From contig NZ_JAQBOW010000031.1 in the NCBI RefSeq assembly GCF_028287845.1, positions 1 through 64,000 on the forward strand: DNA of 64,000 nucleotides. The letters are read 5' to 3'. Position numbers and translations under genes: made by a program. This document shows positions 1 to 10,357 of this stretch, piece by piece. A model generated the notes under the pieces. The model ran no database searches. It was not told the DNA's origin and saw only the letters and a list, made by a program, of their open reading frames with translations. Within the stretch, counting starts at the first letter, position 1, and every line of letters begins with the position of its first letter. Origin of the DNA: Mucilaginibacter sp. GTDB taxonomy: Bacteria > Bacteroidota > Bacteroidia > Sphingobacteriales > Sphingobacteriaceae.

Positions 1-516
1 GGCAGGCCGGTTAAACTTGAATATACCTACACCCAAACCGGCGATGCCGATTATATGGGTATCACCTTTAATTATCCCGAAGAAAAAATTACCGGGATGA
101 AATGGCTTGGCCGTGGTCCGTACCGTGTTTGGAAAAACAGGTTGCGTGGTCAACTATTTGGGGTATGGCATAAAGCCTATAATAATGCTATTACCGGCGA
201 GACCTGGGGGTATCCTGAATTTAAAGGCTATCATGCCGAGGTTAGCTGGGCTGTTATTGAAAATAAAGAGTCTCCTTTTATAGTTTATACCAATAATAAA
301 AACATGTACCTGCAAATGCTGCGCCCGGCCAGAGAAAAAGATGCGTTGAAGGATAATAACGTAGAGCCGCCATTCCCTGATGGTAATATTGGGTTCTTAA
401 ATGGAATAAGTGCTATTGGTACCAAATTTCAGCCGGCAAGAGTTATGGGGCCGCAAAGCCAGAAAAACAAAAACACCGGCGAACCCATAAATGGTACCTT
501 ATGGTTTAAGTTTTAA
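1..516 (+). CDS. Glycoside hydrolase family 2 (beta-galactosidase-like), C-terminal part; 5' end lies outside the window
   Basis: Frame is open to the window edge; GMKWLGRGPYRVWKNRLRGQLFGVW...GYHAEVSWA resembles the GH2 beta-galactosidase C-terminal domain. Confidence 0.6.
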   Translation, partial: GRPVKLEYTYTQTGDADYMGITFNYPEEKITGMKWLGRGPYRVWKNRLRGQLFGVWHKAYNNAITGETWGYPEFKGYHAEVSWAVIENKESPFIVYTNNKNMYLQMLRPAREKDALKDNNVEPPFPDGNIGFLNGISAIGTKFQPARVMGPQSQKNKNTGEPINGTLWFKF

Positions 517-576
517 TTGGCGCTGATTGTAATAATAAAAAATCACTGCACTCTAACACCTAAAGTATGATAAAAT

Positions 577-1359
577 ATGGCTATTGAAGACGATAAATAC
601 ATTTTACAAGTAGAGGGCCTTTATGTTAACTACGGCAATTTTGTCGCGGTAAATAATGTAAAGTTTGAAGTATTAAAAGGAGAAATTTTTGGTTTGCTTG
701 GGCCTAACGGCGCGGGTAAAACAAGTACCCTAAGTGCTATTGAAGGACTGCTGAAATTTAAAACCGGAACTATTATTGTTGATGGGCAGGACGTACAGAA
801 AAAGCCTCTGCACGCGCGTGCATCAATGGGCGTACAGTTGCAATCAACCAGCTTTCAGCCAGAGTTGAATGTGGTGCAAATACTTCAACTATTTTCGGGT
901 ATTTATGGTGTGCCCATGAGTAAAGATCAGATTAAGGGTGTCTTAAAAGATATTAACCTGGAGGATGCAGCTACTAAAAAATTCGGACAGCTATCAGGCG
1001 GCCAGCAGCAACGCGTATCGTTGGTAATTGCAACAATTCATAATCCACGGTTGGTATTGTTAGATGAGCCTACAACGGGCCTTGACCCGCAATCGCGCCG
1101 CCAGCTTTGGGAACGTATTGAAGCCATACGCGAAAAGGGCCACGCGGTTTTATTAACCACACACTCCATGGAAGAGGCAGAAGCCGTTTGTGACCGGATA
1201 GCTATTATTGATCATGGCCGCGTAATAGCTATTGATACGCCACAATCGCTTATTGATAAGCATCGAGACGAGCCGGAAGTAATAGCCGTATCGCGCCGTG
1301 GAAAAGTAACTTTAGAAGATGTATTTATTGCCCTAACCGGCAGCGCTGTGCGTGCCTAA
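577..1359 (+). CDS. ABC transporter ATP-binding protein
   Basis: Walker A GPNGAGKT, signature LSGGQQQR, Walker B LVLLDEPTTGLDP, H-loop TTHSMEEAE. Confidence 0.95.
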   Translation: MAIEDDKYILQVEGLYVNYGNFVAVNNVKFEVLKGEIFGLLGPNGAGKTSTLSAIEGLLKFKTGTIIVDGQDVQKKPLHARASMGVQLQSTSFQPELNVVQILQLFSGIYGVPMSKDQIKGVLKDINLEDAATKKFGQLSGGQQQRVSLVIATIHNPRLVLLDEPTTGLDPQSRRQLWERIEAIREKGHAVLLTTHSMEEAEAVCDRIAIIDHGRVIAIDTPQSLIDKHRDEPEVIAVSRRGKVTLEDVFIALTGSAVRA

Positions 1360-2122
1360 ATTAAAATCAAAAATGGAAACAGTAATACCTAAAACATCCA
1401 CCGTATTTATAACTTTATTAAGGGCCGATGTGGCTACTTTGTTCAGTAATCGCCGGTCGGTTATAATTTCATTATTAGTACCTGTTATTATCCTTATATC
1501 ATGGAAGGGAATGATACCACAAATGGGTGGTCCGTTTGCACTTTCTACCGCAATAACCATAGGTTTAATGGCCATAGGTTTAATGGGTTATACTATATCT
1601 ATATCGCGCGACAGGGATAAAGGTATTTTTCAGCGTTTGCGTGTAGCGCCGGTACCCGGCTGGGCAATCATGGCAAGCCGCATAAGCATCCAACTGGTTA
1701 TGATTATGATATTAACCCTTCTTGTTTTTATTGTAGGATTTGAATATGATAAAATAACACTTAGTGCGCAGGGATATTTACTCACATTTGCAGTAGCTAT
1801 TTTGGGCGGAGCGGTTTATCTTAGCCTTGGGCAGTTAATTGTAGGTATGATTAAAAATCCCGAAACTGTTAATGCAACTACGCGCCTTACCTATTTCTTA
1901 TTTATAATGGTTGGCATGTTTGGCGAATTGGGTGCATTGGGCCCGCAGGTAAAGCAGGGCGTGCATTGGTCGCCTTATGGTTCAGTTAAGCTCATGCTGG
2001 CTGCCAGCATGGAGCCCGTTAAATGGAATAATGAAACCACTACTACCGTTTTAGTATCATTGGGTTACGTTATTATATTTGCCGGTATCGGCATTAAGAA
2101 TTTTAAATGGAACACTAAGTAG
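1352..2122 (+). CDS. ABC-2 type transporter permease
   Basis: Overlaps the ATPase gene by 8 bp; multiple TM segments; ABC-2 exporter layout. Confidence 0.85.
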   Translation: MPKLKSKMETVIPKTSTVFITLLRADVATLFSNRRSVIISLLVPVIILISWKGMIPQMGGPFALSTAITIGLMAIGLMGYTISISRDRDKGIFQRLRVAPVPGWAIMASRISIQLVMIMILTLLVFIVGFEYDKITLSAQGYLLTFAVAILGGAVYLSLGQLIVGMIKNPETVNATTRLTYFLFIMVGMFGELGALGPQVKQGVHWSPYGSVKLMLAASMEPVKWNNETTTTVLVSLGYVIIFAGIGIKNFKWNTK

Positions 2123-2140
2123 ACGACATTATCAGATCGC

Positions 2141-3772
2141 CTAATTACCAAACGGCGGTAAACCCATCAACTGCCTGTACAGCGGATAGTCTGGAAATTT
2201 ATTAGCCGATTCATGGAAGTTTTTGCAGTAATAAACCTGTAAATGCTCTTCCACCACACCACCACGAATTATTGGGATATCGGCCAGTTTGGTGATGCTG
2301 TCAAAAAATGGTGTGCCATCATTCTTGATCGTTTCATCATAAGCATGGGCTTCGCCAATAATTACGGCATCTTTGCCTATTAGTGTTTTGGGGTCAACAA
2401 GGAAGGCCAGGTTACGTGGGTCGCGATTAAAGCAAATGATGTCTTTTTTACCTTTTAGCGCCCAATCTACCTTGCCGGCAAGCCACCAGCGGGTACTGCC
2501 TGCAAATACATTAGGATTATTTATCCAGCCTTCTTTTTCAAAGCGGGTCATGATGTCATCATAATCAACACCTTGTATGGTTGGGTCTATTTTACCGCCG
2601 CCCAGGCTGGCTACCCATTTTGGGCCATGGTTTTGCCAAAAGCCGGTAACTAAATGCAGGCCAAGTACGGTTATAGTTATTACTGTAAAATACATGGAGA
2701 AATTTATCCATCGTCGGGTAAGGCGTTTGCGTCTTTCGTCGGCACCGTTTAGGGCCTTATCAATAGCATAACCTAACGGCATAAACAACATCATATAACC
2801 CGGTGCCTGCCAGTGAAAATGGTACTGAAGGTCGGCCCATAAGGTAAGCACCGTGAAGAAAACAATCGGCAACACCGCCATCCAAAAATTAAAGCCATAT
2901 GCTTGCTGTACACGCAGTTTCCATGAGGTAAAAAGCTGCCTTATCGTCGGGAACCAAATCCAAGGTAATAACCATACGGCCTGCCCGGCTATGCTGCGGA
3001 TGAACCAATCCGGGTGAAGTTGAAATGGCTCGTGCCTGGTGCCGGCCCTTGATCCTTGCCAAACAAACGATACCCAGTTATTTTTATAGTTCCACCATAT
3101 TACGGGGGTAGCCATAATTATGGTTATCACAATGGCCAGGTACGGGCCGGGGTGTGCCAGCCAATGACGCTGTTTTTTGCTGGTGAGGATGAACATAAAT
3201 ACCCCGGCAAATAAAAATAGTACATGGTATTTACTTAAAGTAGCCAGGCCCATGCAAATGCCAATCACTATCCAAAGCCAATATACTTTGCCTTTATCTG
3301 TTTTCGGGTCGAGCGGTCTTTCTTCGCCTATGCCTAATACTTTAACTATGTACCAGGTGCTAAGTAACCAGAAGAACATCAACGGCGCATCGGGTTGGTA
3401 CCAACAGGCAACCCCTACGGTAAACAGCGCGCTTAAATTCATAATGGTTACCGCCCAAAATCCGGCTGCAGCATTAAACAATTTACGACCAAGGATAAAC
3501 AATAGCCAGCTTGTGCCGGCAAACATCAATACATCCGGGAAACGTAACCCTAAATTGGTAAGCCCAAATAAACGGATGCTTGCGCCACCCAGCCAAAAGA
3601 AAAGTGGGGGCTGATCAAAATAGCTCCAATCTAAATGTATAGCGCCTCTGAAATAATACGATTCGCCATTGCCTAAACCCGTATACGCGGCAATAAGCAA
3701 GCGGATGAAAAAAGTAACAATTATTAATACCAGCGTATATTTTGCGGCGTTTTGTTCTGTTATTTTTTTCAT
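2141..3772 (-). CDS. Glycosyltransferase family 39 (ArnT/PMT-like) membrane protein
   Basis: N-terminal TM then FDQPPLFFWLGG and CWYQPDAPLMFFW motifs typical of GT39/PMT_2; many TM segments. Confidence 0.8.
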   Translation of the reverse strand: MKKITEQNAAKYTLVLIIVTFFIRLLIAAYTGLGNGESYYFRGAIHLDWSYFDQPPLFFWLGGASIRLFGLTNLGLRFPDVLMFAGTSWLLFILGRKLFNAAAGFWAVTIMNLSALFTVGVACWYQPDAPLMFFWLLSTWYIVKVLGIGEERPLDPKTDKGKVYWLWIVIGICMGLATLSKYHVLFLFAGVFMFILTSKKQRHWLAHPGPYLAIVITIIMATPVIWWNYKNNWVSFVWQGSRAGTRHEPFQLHPDWFIRSIAGQAVWLLPWIWFPTIRQLFTSWKLRVQQAYGFNFWMAVLPIVFFTVLTLWADLQYHFHWQAPGYMMLFMPLGYAIDKALNGADERRKRLTRRWINFSMYFTVITITVLGLHLVTGFWQNHGPKWVASLGGGKIDPTIQGVDYDDIMTRFEKEGWINNPNVFAGSTRWWLAGKVDWALKGKKDIICFNRDPRNLAFLVDPKTLIGKDAVIIGEAHAYDETIKNDGTPFFDSITKLADIPIIRGGVVEEHLQVYYCKNFHESANKFPDYPLYRQLMGLPPFGN

Positions 3773-3944
3773 TTAGAGGAGTGAATTTTTTAACCGCTGC
3801 AAGGTCTTGATTTTTTTAAATAAAATCAGGATTTATTTTTGGTGAGCCCTGAAATTGTACCCGCCTCTATAGCGTGAAGATGAAAATTTTATTAAATTGC
3901 AATGGATACTTACCAATTGTATCCTTCAATTTAAACCTGTAATA

Positions 3945-5450
3945 ATGAGAAAATCCATGTTCCTTTCGGCAGTATTTGCCATTTTGTTTAGTTTATCCGC
4001 ATTAGCGCAACAAAATACTTTAGGTGTTTTTGATGAACAAGCCGATGTTGGTGCAAAAACCAAACCCGGTTCGGGCACATATTTGCCGCAAACACAGCAG
4101 TATATCCTTTCGGGTGCCGGCGAAAATATCTGGAACGCCAGCGATGAGTTTCATTTTATGTACAAGAAAATGAAGGGTGATTTCATCCTTAACACCCGGG
4201 CTGATTTTTTAGGGTGGAACGGTGTAGAAATGCATCGTAAAATGGGTTGGATGGTACGTAAATCACTGGATGGCAATGCGGCACATGTTAACGCGGTTGT
4301 GCATGGTGATGGGCTTACTTCACTGCAATTTAGGCGCACGGCAGGTGCTAAGACAGAAGAGATCCATTCAAAAACAGATCATGCCAATATTATACAGTTA
4401 GAGCGCAAGGGTAAAACCTATACCATGCGCGTGGCTAAATACGGCGAGCCCTTTGTTACCGAACAAATAGCTGATATTGATTTAGGCGATGATGTATACG
4501 TTGGCGTTTTTATTGGCTCACATAACGCTGATGTTAATGAGACAGCCGCATTCAGCAATGTGCGCATAGCGGTACCGTTCCCGGATAATAAAAAGATGGG
4601 AATGATATTGGGCAGTAATGTAGAGCTGATGGAAATTGCCACCGGCAACCGTAAAATTGCCTATACCGTTCCGTACTCTATACAAGCGCCTAACTGGACA
4701 CCCGATAACAAATTGATATTTAATGATGAAAAAGGACTACTATATAATTTTGACCTGGCAAGTGGTAAATCATCAATAATTAGCACTCCCGGTGTAAAGA
4801 ATAATAATGACCACGTACTTTCTTTTGATGGTAAGATGCTTGGCATGAGCAGTAATACCAAACAGGGTTCTATTGTTTATACTGTACCGGTTGCAGGCGG
4901 CATACCTAAGCAAATTACACCTACCGGGCCATCTTATTTGCATGGCTGGTCGCCGGATAGTAAGAGCCTGGTTTTTTGCGGACAACGAAATGGCGATTTT
5001 GATATTTATAAAGTACCTGCAGAAGGTGGCCCCGAAGTACAGCTAACCAACACCAAAGGACTGGATGACGGCCCCGAATATACGCCCGACGGAAAGTACA
5101 TCTATTTTAACTCTGTACGCTCCGGATTGATGCAAATATGGCGCATGAAGCCCGACGGCAGCGGGCAGGAGCAGGTAACCAACGATGATTACAATAACTG
5201 GTTCGCCCATATCTCGCCTGATGGGAAATGGATGGTTTTTATTACGTTTTTAAAAGAAGAGGTTGAGCCGGGCGCGCATCCGGCATACAAGCATGTTTAT
5301 ATCCGTTTAATGCCGGTGGCAGGCGGCAAGCCTAAAGTGCTGGCTTATTTTTATGGCGGGCAAGGCTCTATCAACACCCCATCATGGTCGCCTGATAGTA
5401 AGCAGATTGCTTTTGTTAGTAATAGCGATATAGGGGAGATTGTAAAATAG
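3945..5450 (+). CDS. Secreted TolB/WD40-like beta-propeller protein
   Basis: Internal start at 3945 gives a signal peptide (MRKSMFLSAVFAILFSLSALAQ); repeated WSPDSKSLVF/YTPDGKYIYF/ISPDGKWMVF PD40 repeats. Confidence 0.8.
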   Translation: MRKSMFLSAVFAILFSLSALAQQNTLGVFDEQADVGAKTKPGSGTYLPQTQQYILSGAGENIWNASDEFHFMYKKMKGDFILNTRADFLGWNGVEMHRKMGWMVRKSLDGNAAHVNAVVHGDGLTSLQFRRTAGAKTEEIHSKTDHANIIQLERKGKTYTMRVAKYGEPFVTEQIADIDLGDDVYVGVFIGSHNADVNETAAFSNVRIAVPFPDNKKMGMILGSNVELMEIATGNRKIAYTVPYSIQAPNWTPDNKLIFNDEKGLLYNFDLASGKSSIISTPGVKNNNDHVLSFDGKMLGMSSNTKQGSIVYTVPVAGGIPKQITPTGPSYLHGWSPDSKSLVFCGQRNGDFDIYKVPAEGGPEVQLTNTKGLDDGPEYTPDGKYIYFNSVRSGLMQIWRMKPDGSGQEQVTNDDYNNWFAHISPDGKWMVFITFLKEEVEPGAHPAYKHVYIRLMPVAGGKPKVLAYFYGGQGSINTPSWSPDSKQIAFVSNSDIGEIVK

Positions 5451-5462
5451 TAATCCTGCGGC

Positions 5463-5950
5463 GTTTACTCACCCCGACATCGCTACGCTTGTCGACCCTC
5501 TCTTCGCTGCGCGGAAAGAGGGTTGTTTGAGCGGAATTAACCCTCTTTACCGCTTGCGGAAGAGAGGGTGATCAAGCGACTTAGCGATGATCGGGTGAGT
5601 ACTAACAAAGCGACATTACCGCCAATGCCAGGTGGCGTTTACTCACCCCGACATCGCTACGCTTGTCGACCCTCTCTTCGCTGCGCGGAAAGAGGGTTGG
5701 GATAATTCAAAAAAAATAAAATAGCCCTCTTTCCGCCGAAGGCGAAGAGAGGGTGATCGAGCGACTTAGCGATGATCGGGTGAGTACTAACAAAGCGACA
5801 TTACCGCCAATGCACGACGTTTACTCACCCCGACATCGCTACGCTTGTCGACCCTCTCTTCCGCGAGCGGGAAAGAGGGTTGGAACAGTTTAATAATTCT
5901 CTTTCCGCCAAAGGCGAAGAGGGGGGCGAGCGAAGCAACGACCGGGTGAG
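5463..5950. repeat. Three tandem copies of a long palindromic intergenic repeat (element A), start-to-start spacing 174 and 182 bp
   Basis: GTTTACTCACCCCGACATCGCTACGCTTGTCGACCCTCTCTTC starts at 5463, 5637 and 5819; each unit is closed by a partner ...GAAGAG(A)GGG...GGGTGAGT. Confidence 0.9.
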
Positions 5951-5983
5951 TCTTCGCTGCCGTTCTCGCCCTTAAGTGGTGGG

Positions 5984-6451
5984 CTACTCGCCGGCTTTCT
6001 TTAATACTGCAATATCCAGCTTATTCATTTTTAGCATGGCCTGCATTACATTATTTGCTTTTTTGGGGTCGCTGTTATGCAATAGCTCGCCAAGATTATA
6101 AGGCACCACCTGCCATGATAAGCCAAATTGATCTTTAAGCCAGCCGCATTGGCTTTTTTGGCCCCCTGTAGATAGTTTGTCCCAGTAATAATCTATTTCA
6201 TCCTGGTTTTCGCAACTTATAAAAAATGACACAGCTTCTGTAAATTTAAACATGGGGCCACCGTTCAATGCCATAAATTTTTGACCCTCCAGCTCGAATG
6301 TGGCGGTCATAATGGTTCCTTTGGGCCCGGGCCCGGCATCGGTATATTTCACCTCGTACAATAGCTTTGAATTTTTAAATACAGAAGTATAAAATGCTAT
6401 GGCTTCGCTTAAGTTATTATCGAACCATAAAAATGGGGTTATCTTGCTCAT
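5984..6451 (-). CDS. VOC family / PhnB-like protein
   Basis: MSKITPFLWFDNNLSEAIAFYTSVFKNSK...GWLKDQFGLSWQVVP matches the PhnB-like family. Confidence 0.85.
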   Translation of the reverse strand: MSKITPFLWFDNNLSEAIAFYTSVFKNSKLLYEVKYTDAGPGPKGTIMTATFELEGQKFMALNGGPMFKFTEAVSFFISCENQDEIDYYWDKLSTGGQKSQCGWLKDQFGLSWQVVPYNLGELLHNSDPKKANNVMQAMLKMNKLDIAVLKKAGE

Positions 6452-6615
6452 AATTTCTTTATTAGGTTAATACTTGTAAATATAGTTTCAAAAAATTTCA
6501 ATAACAGGGTGTCTACAGGACAATGTTGGGGCTGATTGAAGACAGATTAAAAAATAGTTTTATTAACATCCCCCTGTTTTTTGGTAAACGAAGTATTTAG
6601 CATATATCCATATAA

Positions 6616-8097
6616 ATGATGAGATTAGTGATACCAATTAATCTGCCGCTTGTTATGAAGCTTACTGTTTTACTATGTTTAAGTATTTGCCTTAGTGCTA
6701 CCGCAAAGGTATCTGCCCAACATATAAATCTTAAAGAAGTAAATGCGCCGCTTGAAACAGTATTTAAAGACATACAAAAGCAAACCAGTTATACCTTTAC
6801 CTATACCAAAGAGCTGTTAAAAAAAGCAGGAATTGTAAATATAGAAATAAACAATGTACCGTTAAATGAGGCTTTAAGGCTGATATTTTTAGAACAGCCG
6901 CTGACTTATACCATTTATAACGACGCGATTGTAATTAAGGACAAAGAAATAGTTGAAATTAAAAGCGACCCTGGCACCGAGCGCTCTGTTCAACAAAGCT
7001 ATTCAATAACCGGGGTTATAAGTGACGAAAAAGACGAGCTGCTTGCGGGGGCTACGGTTTTCCTGACCAATACAAAAAAAGCAACATCAACAGATGCTTC
7101 GGGCAGATTTGCATTGAACCAACTACAGCCGGGAGTTTATGAAGTGGTAGTTAAGATGCTTGGATTTGGTGTGTATAATGAGTCGATAATTATTCAAAAA
7201 AAATCGCCCGAGCTAAATATTGTATTATGCCCCAACAGCATAATGCTCAAAACAGTAAAAATTTCGGGTATATCGGCATCCGCCAAAAAAAAATACCTGT
7301 CTATGTTTATTGATGATTTTATTGGCCAATCTGATAATGCAGGTAAATGCAAGATATTAAACCCCGAGGTGATTGATTTTAGTTATAACAAGAAAGATGA
7401 TATTTTAACAGCCAATTCTGAGCAGTTTATTGTAATAGAGAACAAAGCTTTGGGCTATAATGTGCATTACTTGCTAAAAGCATTTAATATGGATGTACCC
7501 CGGCATTTGCTTTATTACGATGGGTCTTCTTATCTTGAAGAATTGCATGGCACACCGGCAGAACAGGGAAAATGGGAAAAGAATCGGCAAATAATATACG
7601 AAGGCTCTGAATGGCACTTTTTTAAAGCGGCATTTGATCATACGCTAGAAAAAGAGGGGTTTGAAATTTACAGATTCCCAATCCCCGCCAAAATACGTAT
7701 GGCTGCCGGATTACAAAATGTACAAAGAAGCCATCCTGAATATTTTATGCCTTTTAAAGGGATGGATACGCTTCTTGTTAATGTTGATGAAAATATTAAG
7801 CGATTAAACTTAAAAGCACTTAAAAACGATTCGACTATATTATATATTATTTATACTAAAAAAGACGAACCACGCGCGTATGTTCTTGGTGGAAGGCATA
7901 TTGTAGACCCAACGATGGAACATGCAAAGTTTAAACAAACATCAGTTATTCGCCCGGTTTTGGATGATATACTCATTGACAAGAACGGCAGCGTAAACCC
8001 TAAAACCAGCATTGCACGCGCCGGGTATTGGGCGTGGAACATGGCATCGGGCTTTTTACCGCCCGATTATAAAGTACTGGAAACGGCAAAAAAATAA
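6616..8097 (+). CDS. STN domain + CarboxypepD_reg-like domain protein with conserved C-terminal domain (paralog 1 of 4)
   Basis: STN-like INLKEVNAPLETVFKDIQKQTSYTFTYT; ITGVISDEKDELLAGATVFLTNT; QCKILNPEV-like and ENKALGYN motifs shared with the next three ORFs. Confidence 0.75.
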   Translation: MMRLVIPINLPLVMKLTVLLCLSICLSATAKVSAQHINLKEVNAPLETVFKDIQKQTSYTFTYTKELLKKAGIVNIEINNVPLNEALRLIFLEQPLTYTIYNDAIVIKDKEIVEIKSDPGTERSVQQSYSITGVISDEKDELLAGATVFLTNTKKATSTDASGRFALNQLQPGVYEVVVKMLGFGVYNESIIIQKKSPELNIVLCPNSIMLKTVKISGISASAKKKYLSMFIDDFIGQSDNAGKCKILNPEVIDFSYNKKDDILTANSEQFIVIENKALGYNVHYLLKAFNMDVPRHLLYYDGSSYLEELHGTPAEQGKWEKNRQIIYEGSEWHFFKAAFDHTLEKEGFEIYRFPIPAKIRMAAGLQNVQRSHPEYFMPFKGMDTLLVNVDENIKRLNLKALKNDSTILYIIYTKKDEPRAYVLGGRHIVDPTMEHAKFKQTSVIRPVLDDILIDKNGSVNPKTSIARAGYWAWNMASGFLPPDYKVLETAKK

Positions 8098-8120
8098 TAT
8101 AGCAATTTAATAAGCACCAT

Positions 8121-9182
8121 ATGACAAGATCATTGCTCTTTATCTTTTTAATGATAGCCTGCCTTAGGGCTAAGGCTCAAACGTATTCTATAACCGGTAC
8201 TATAAGCTATGATAAGGGAGTTATACCGGGTGCTACGGTTTTCCTCACCAATACAAAAAAAACAACATCAACAGATGCTTCGGGCAGATTTATGCTGAAC
8301 GGATTACAGCCGGGATCATACGAAGTAGTTGTAAATATGATTGGCTTTATTGCTGATAAACAAAGCATCAAATTAGAAGAGAAATCGCTTGATATTGCTT
8401 TTAAGCTAAAAGAAAGCAACACCATGCTTAGAACGGTTACCATAAAAGGCAAAGCTATAAAGCAAGATCCGCAGGATTTAAGAATATTTACGTCGAGTTT
8501 TCTTGGTTTTTCTGGCAATGCATCACAATGCAAAATATTAAACCCCGAAGTGCTGAGCTTTAAAAAAAATAACAAAACCGAAATGCTGGAGGCCAGGGCA
8601 GATGATTTCCTGGAAATACAGAACGACGCGCTTGGCTATAAACTGAAGTATTTGCTAACTAAGTTTCAGTACCAATTTACAAGCGCGATATGTTATTTTG
8701 AAGGTGATCCCTATTTTGAGGAAATGAAAGGCACCGACGAGCAGCAAAAACAATGGGAGAAAAACAGGATAGTAGCATACCTGGGCTCGTGCAGGCATTA
8801 TTTTAAAGCGGTAATGGCCGGCAATTCGCGCGCGCAGGGATTTTATACTTATGAATACAGGCAAAAATTATCTACAAAGGAGTCGCCGTTAAGACGGCTT
8901 ATTGATATTGATTCGGAAATGGTGGCGGTTAATAAAAATTTTAAAGTGATGCTGGCCCGCCAGGTCGTTTTAAAAAAAGATACGATAAGATCTACGCTGC
9001 ATATTTATTATTTGAACCACATAAGTCAGATAAAACAGTTTGTTGATACCATAACGGTTGATAAGCGAGGCGTTATTACACCGGGTAATGGTTTTTATTT
9101 TAATGGTTACTGGGCAAGCCAAAGAATAGCCGACCTAACACCCCTGGATTATTTTGTTGACCCGCTGGAGCAAAAGAAATAA
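8121..9182 (+). CDS. CarboxypepD_reg-like secreted protein (paralog 2 of 4)
   Basis: Signal peptide; GATVFLTNTKKTTSTDASGRF; QCKILNPEV; ALGYKLKYLL; ends LDYFVDPLEQKK. Confidence 0.8.
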   Translation: MTRSLLFIFLMIACLRAKAQTYSITGTISYDKGVIPGATVFLTNTKKTTSTDASGRFMLNGLQPGSYEVVVNMIGFIADKQSIKLEEKSLDIAFKLKESNTMLRTVTIKGKAIKQDPQDLRIFTSSFLGFSGNASQCKILNPEVLSFKKNNKTEMLEARADDFLEIQNDALGYKLKYLLTKFQYQFTSAICYFEGDPYFEEMKGTDEQQKQWEKNRIVAYLGSCRHYFKAVMAGNSRAQGFYTYEYRQKLSTKESPLRRLIDIDSEMVAVNKNFKVMLARQVVLKKDTIRSTLHIYYLNHISQIKQFVDTITVDKRGVITPGNGFYFNGYWASQRIADLTPLDYFVDPLEQKK

Positions 9183-9183
9183 C

Positions 9184-10356
9184 ATGAAAAAGTTGGTTTG
9201 CATTTTACTGGTATTTATAGCTTTTAATGTAAAGGCACAAACTTATTCTATAAACGGTACAGTAACTGATGAAAAGGGCGAAGCCGTTAGTGGTGCAACC
9301 GTTTTTATAACCAACTCAAGTTATATCACCTCAACAGATAATAAGGGAAAATTCGGCTTTAATGGTTTACAGCCCGGAGGCTATGAGGTGGTTATCAAAA
9401 TGCTGGGACTTGCCCCGGTAACGCAGGAAATTAAGCTACAGGAAAAAAATATCCATATCGTTGCCCGGTTGGCTGAAAGCACCATCGAATTAAATACCGT
9501 TACTATAAAAGGCAAAACAGATTATAATACTGATTTAAAAAGAGAAAAATACTTAGCGCTGTTCCTCAAATCGTTCATTGGTGAAACGGTCAACGCTGAG
9601 CAATGCAAATTGCTAAATCCGGCAATACTGAACTTTTATTATGATAGAGACAAAGGGGTTTTATTGGCTAATGCCGATGATTTCCTGGTAGTAGAGAATA
9701 AGGCACTTGGGTACAAGCTAAAATACCTTTTAACAGAATTTGCATACGATTATAACACTAACCTTTGCACCATTGGCGGCTCACCCTATTTTGAAGAACT
9801 GAAAGGTACCGACGTGCAAAAAAAGAAATGGGAGGTCAATCGCAAAACGGCCTATTTAAGCTCGGGCAGACATTTTTTTAAAGCGGTAATGAATAATACG
9901 GCAAAAACAGAAGGATATATTGTTGCCGAGTTTGTTGACAGGCCTCTTACCAGTAAATATGGTAAAACATTAGTTGCCGACAGGCCCCTTAAAATTGATT
10001 CGGTGTTTTCTGTTTATAATAAAAACTTTAGGGTATTATTGCCTGGTATTATGGGGGTTGGTAAGGACACCGTTAAGTTAAGCCGAAGGTTTGGACTATA
10101 CGTGGCTTATAACGGGGTAAAGGCATCGCCCTTGTTTTATAAAACAGGTACGCCACTCAGGCTAAAAATAAAGAGCATGATGAAGGATCCGCAGGAGTCT
10201 GAGATCCAGTTGCTTGCCGATACAATAATGATAGACAGGAATGGAGAGTTATCACCCAATAAAAAAGCCATTTTTAGCGGCTACTGGGGTTGGTTAAGAA
10301 TAGCCGATCTGATGCCATTAGATTATTTTGTTGACCCGCTGGAGGGAAAGAAATAA
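9184..10356 (+). CDS. CarboxypepD_reg-like secreted protein (paralog 3 of 4)
   Basis: Start at 9184 (1 nt after the previous stop) yields a signal peptide MKKLVCILLVFIAFNVKAQ; same domain motifs; the ORF-track start at 9154 is an upstream extension. Confidence 0.8.
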   Translation: MKKLVCILLVFIAFNVKAQTYSINGTVTDEKGEAVSGATVFITNSSYITSTDNKGKFGFNGLQPGGYEVVIKMLGLAPVTQEIKLQEKNIHIVARLAESTIELNTVTIKGKTDYNTDLKREKYLALFLKSFIGETVNAEQCKLLNPAILNFYYDRDKGVLLANADDFLVVENKALGYKLKYLLTEFAYDYNTNLCTIGGSPYFEELKGTDVQKKKWEVNRKTAYLSSGRHFFKAVMNNTAKTEGYIVAEFVDRPLTSKYGKTLVADRPLKIDSVFSVYNKNFRVLLPGIMGVGKDTVKLSRRFGLYVAYNGVKASPLFYKTGTPLRLKIKSMMKDPQESEIQLLADTIMIDRNGELSPNKKAIFSGYWGWLRIADLMPLDYFVDPLEGKK

Positions 10357-10357
10357 C

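Noticed and set aside
5463-5950. Possible CRISPR array
   Set aside because: Only three ~175-bp units that are internally palindromic, with repeated rather than unique spacers and no cas genes; a long palindromic intergenic repeat fits better.
9154-9183. Upstream-extended starts at 9154 and 10328 (MLTRW...)
   Set aside because: These extensions overlap the previous gene's C-terminus out of frame; starting at 9184 and 10358 gives clean signal peptides.
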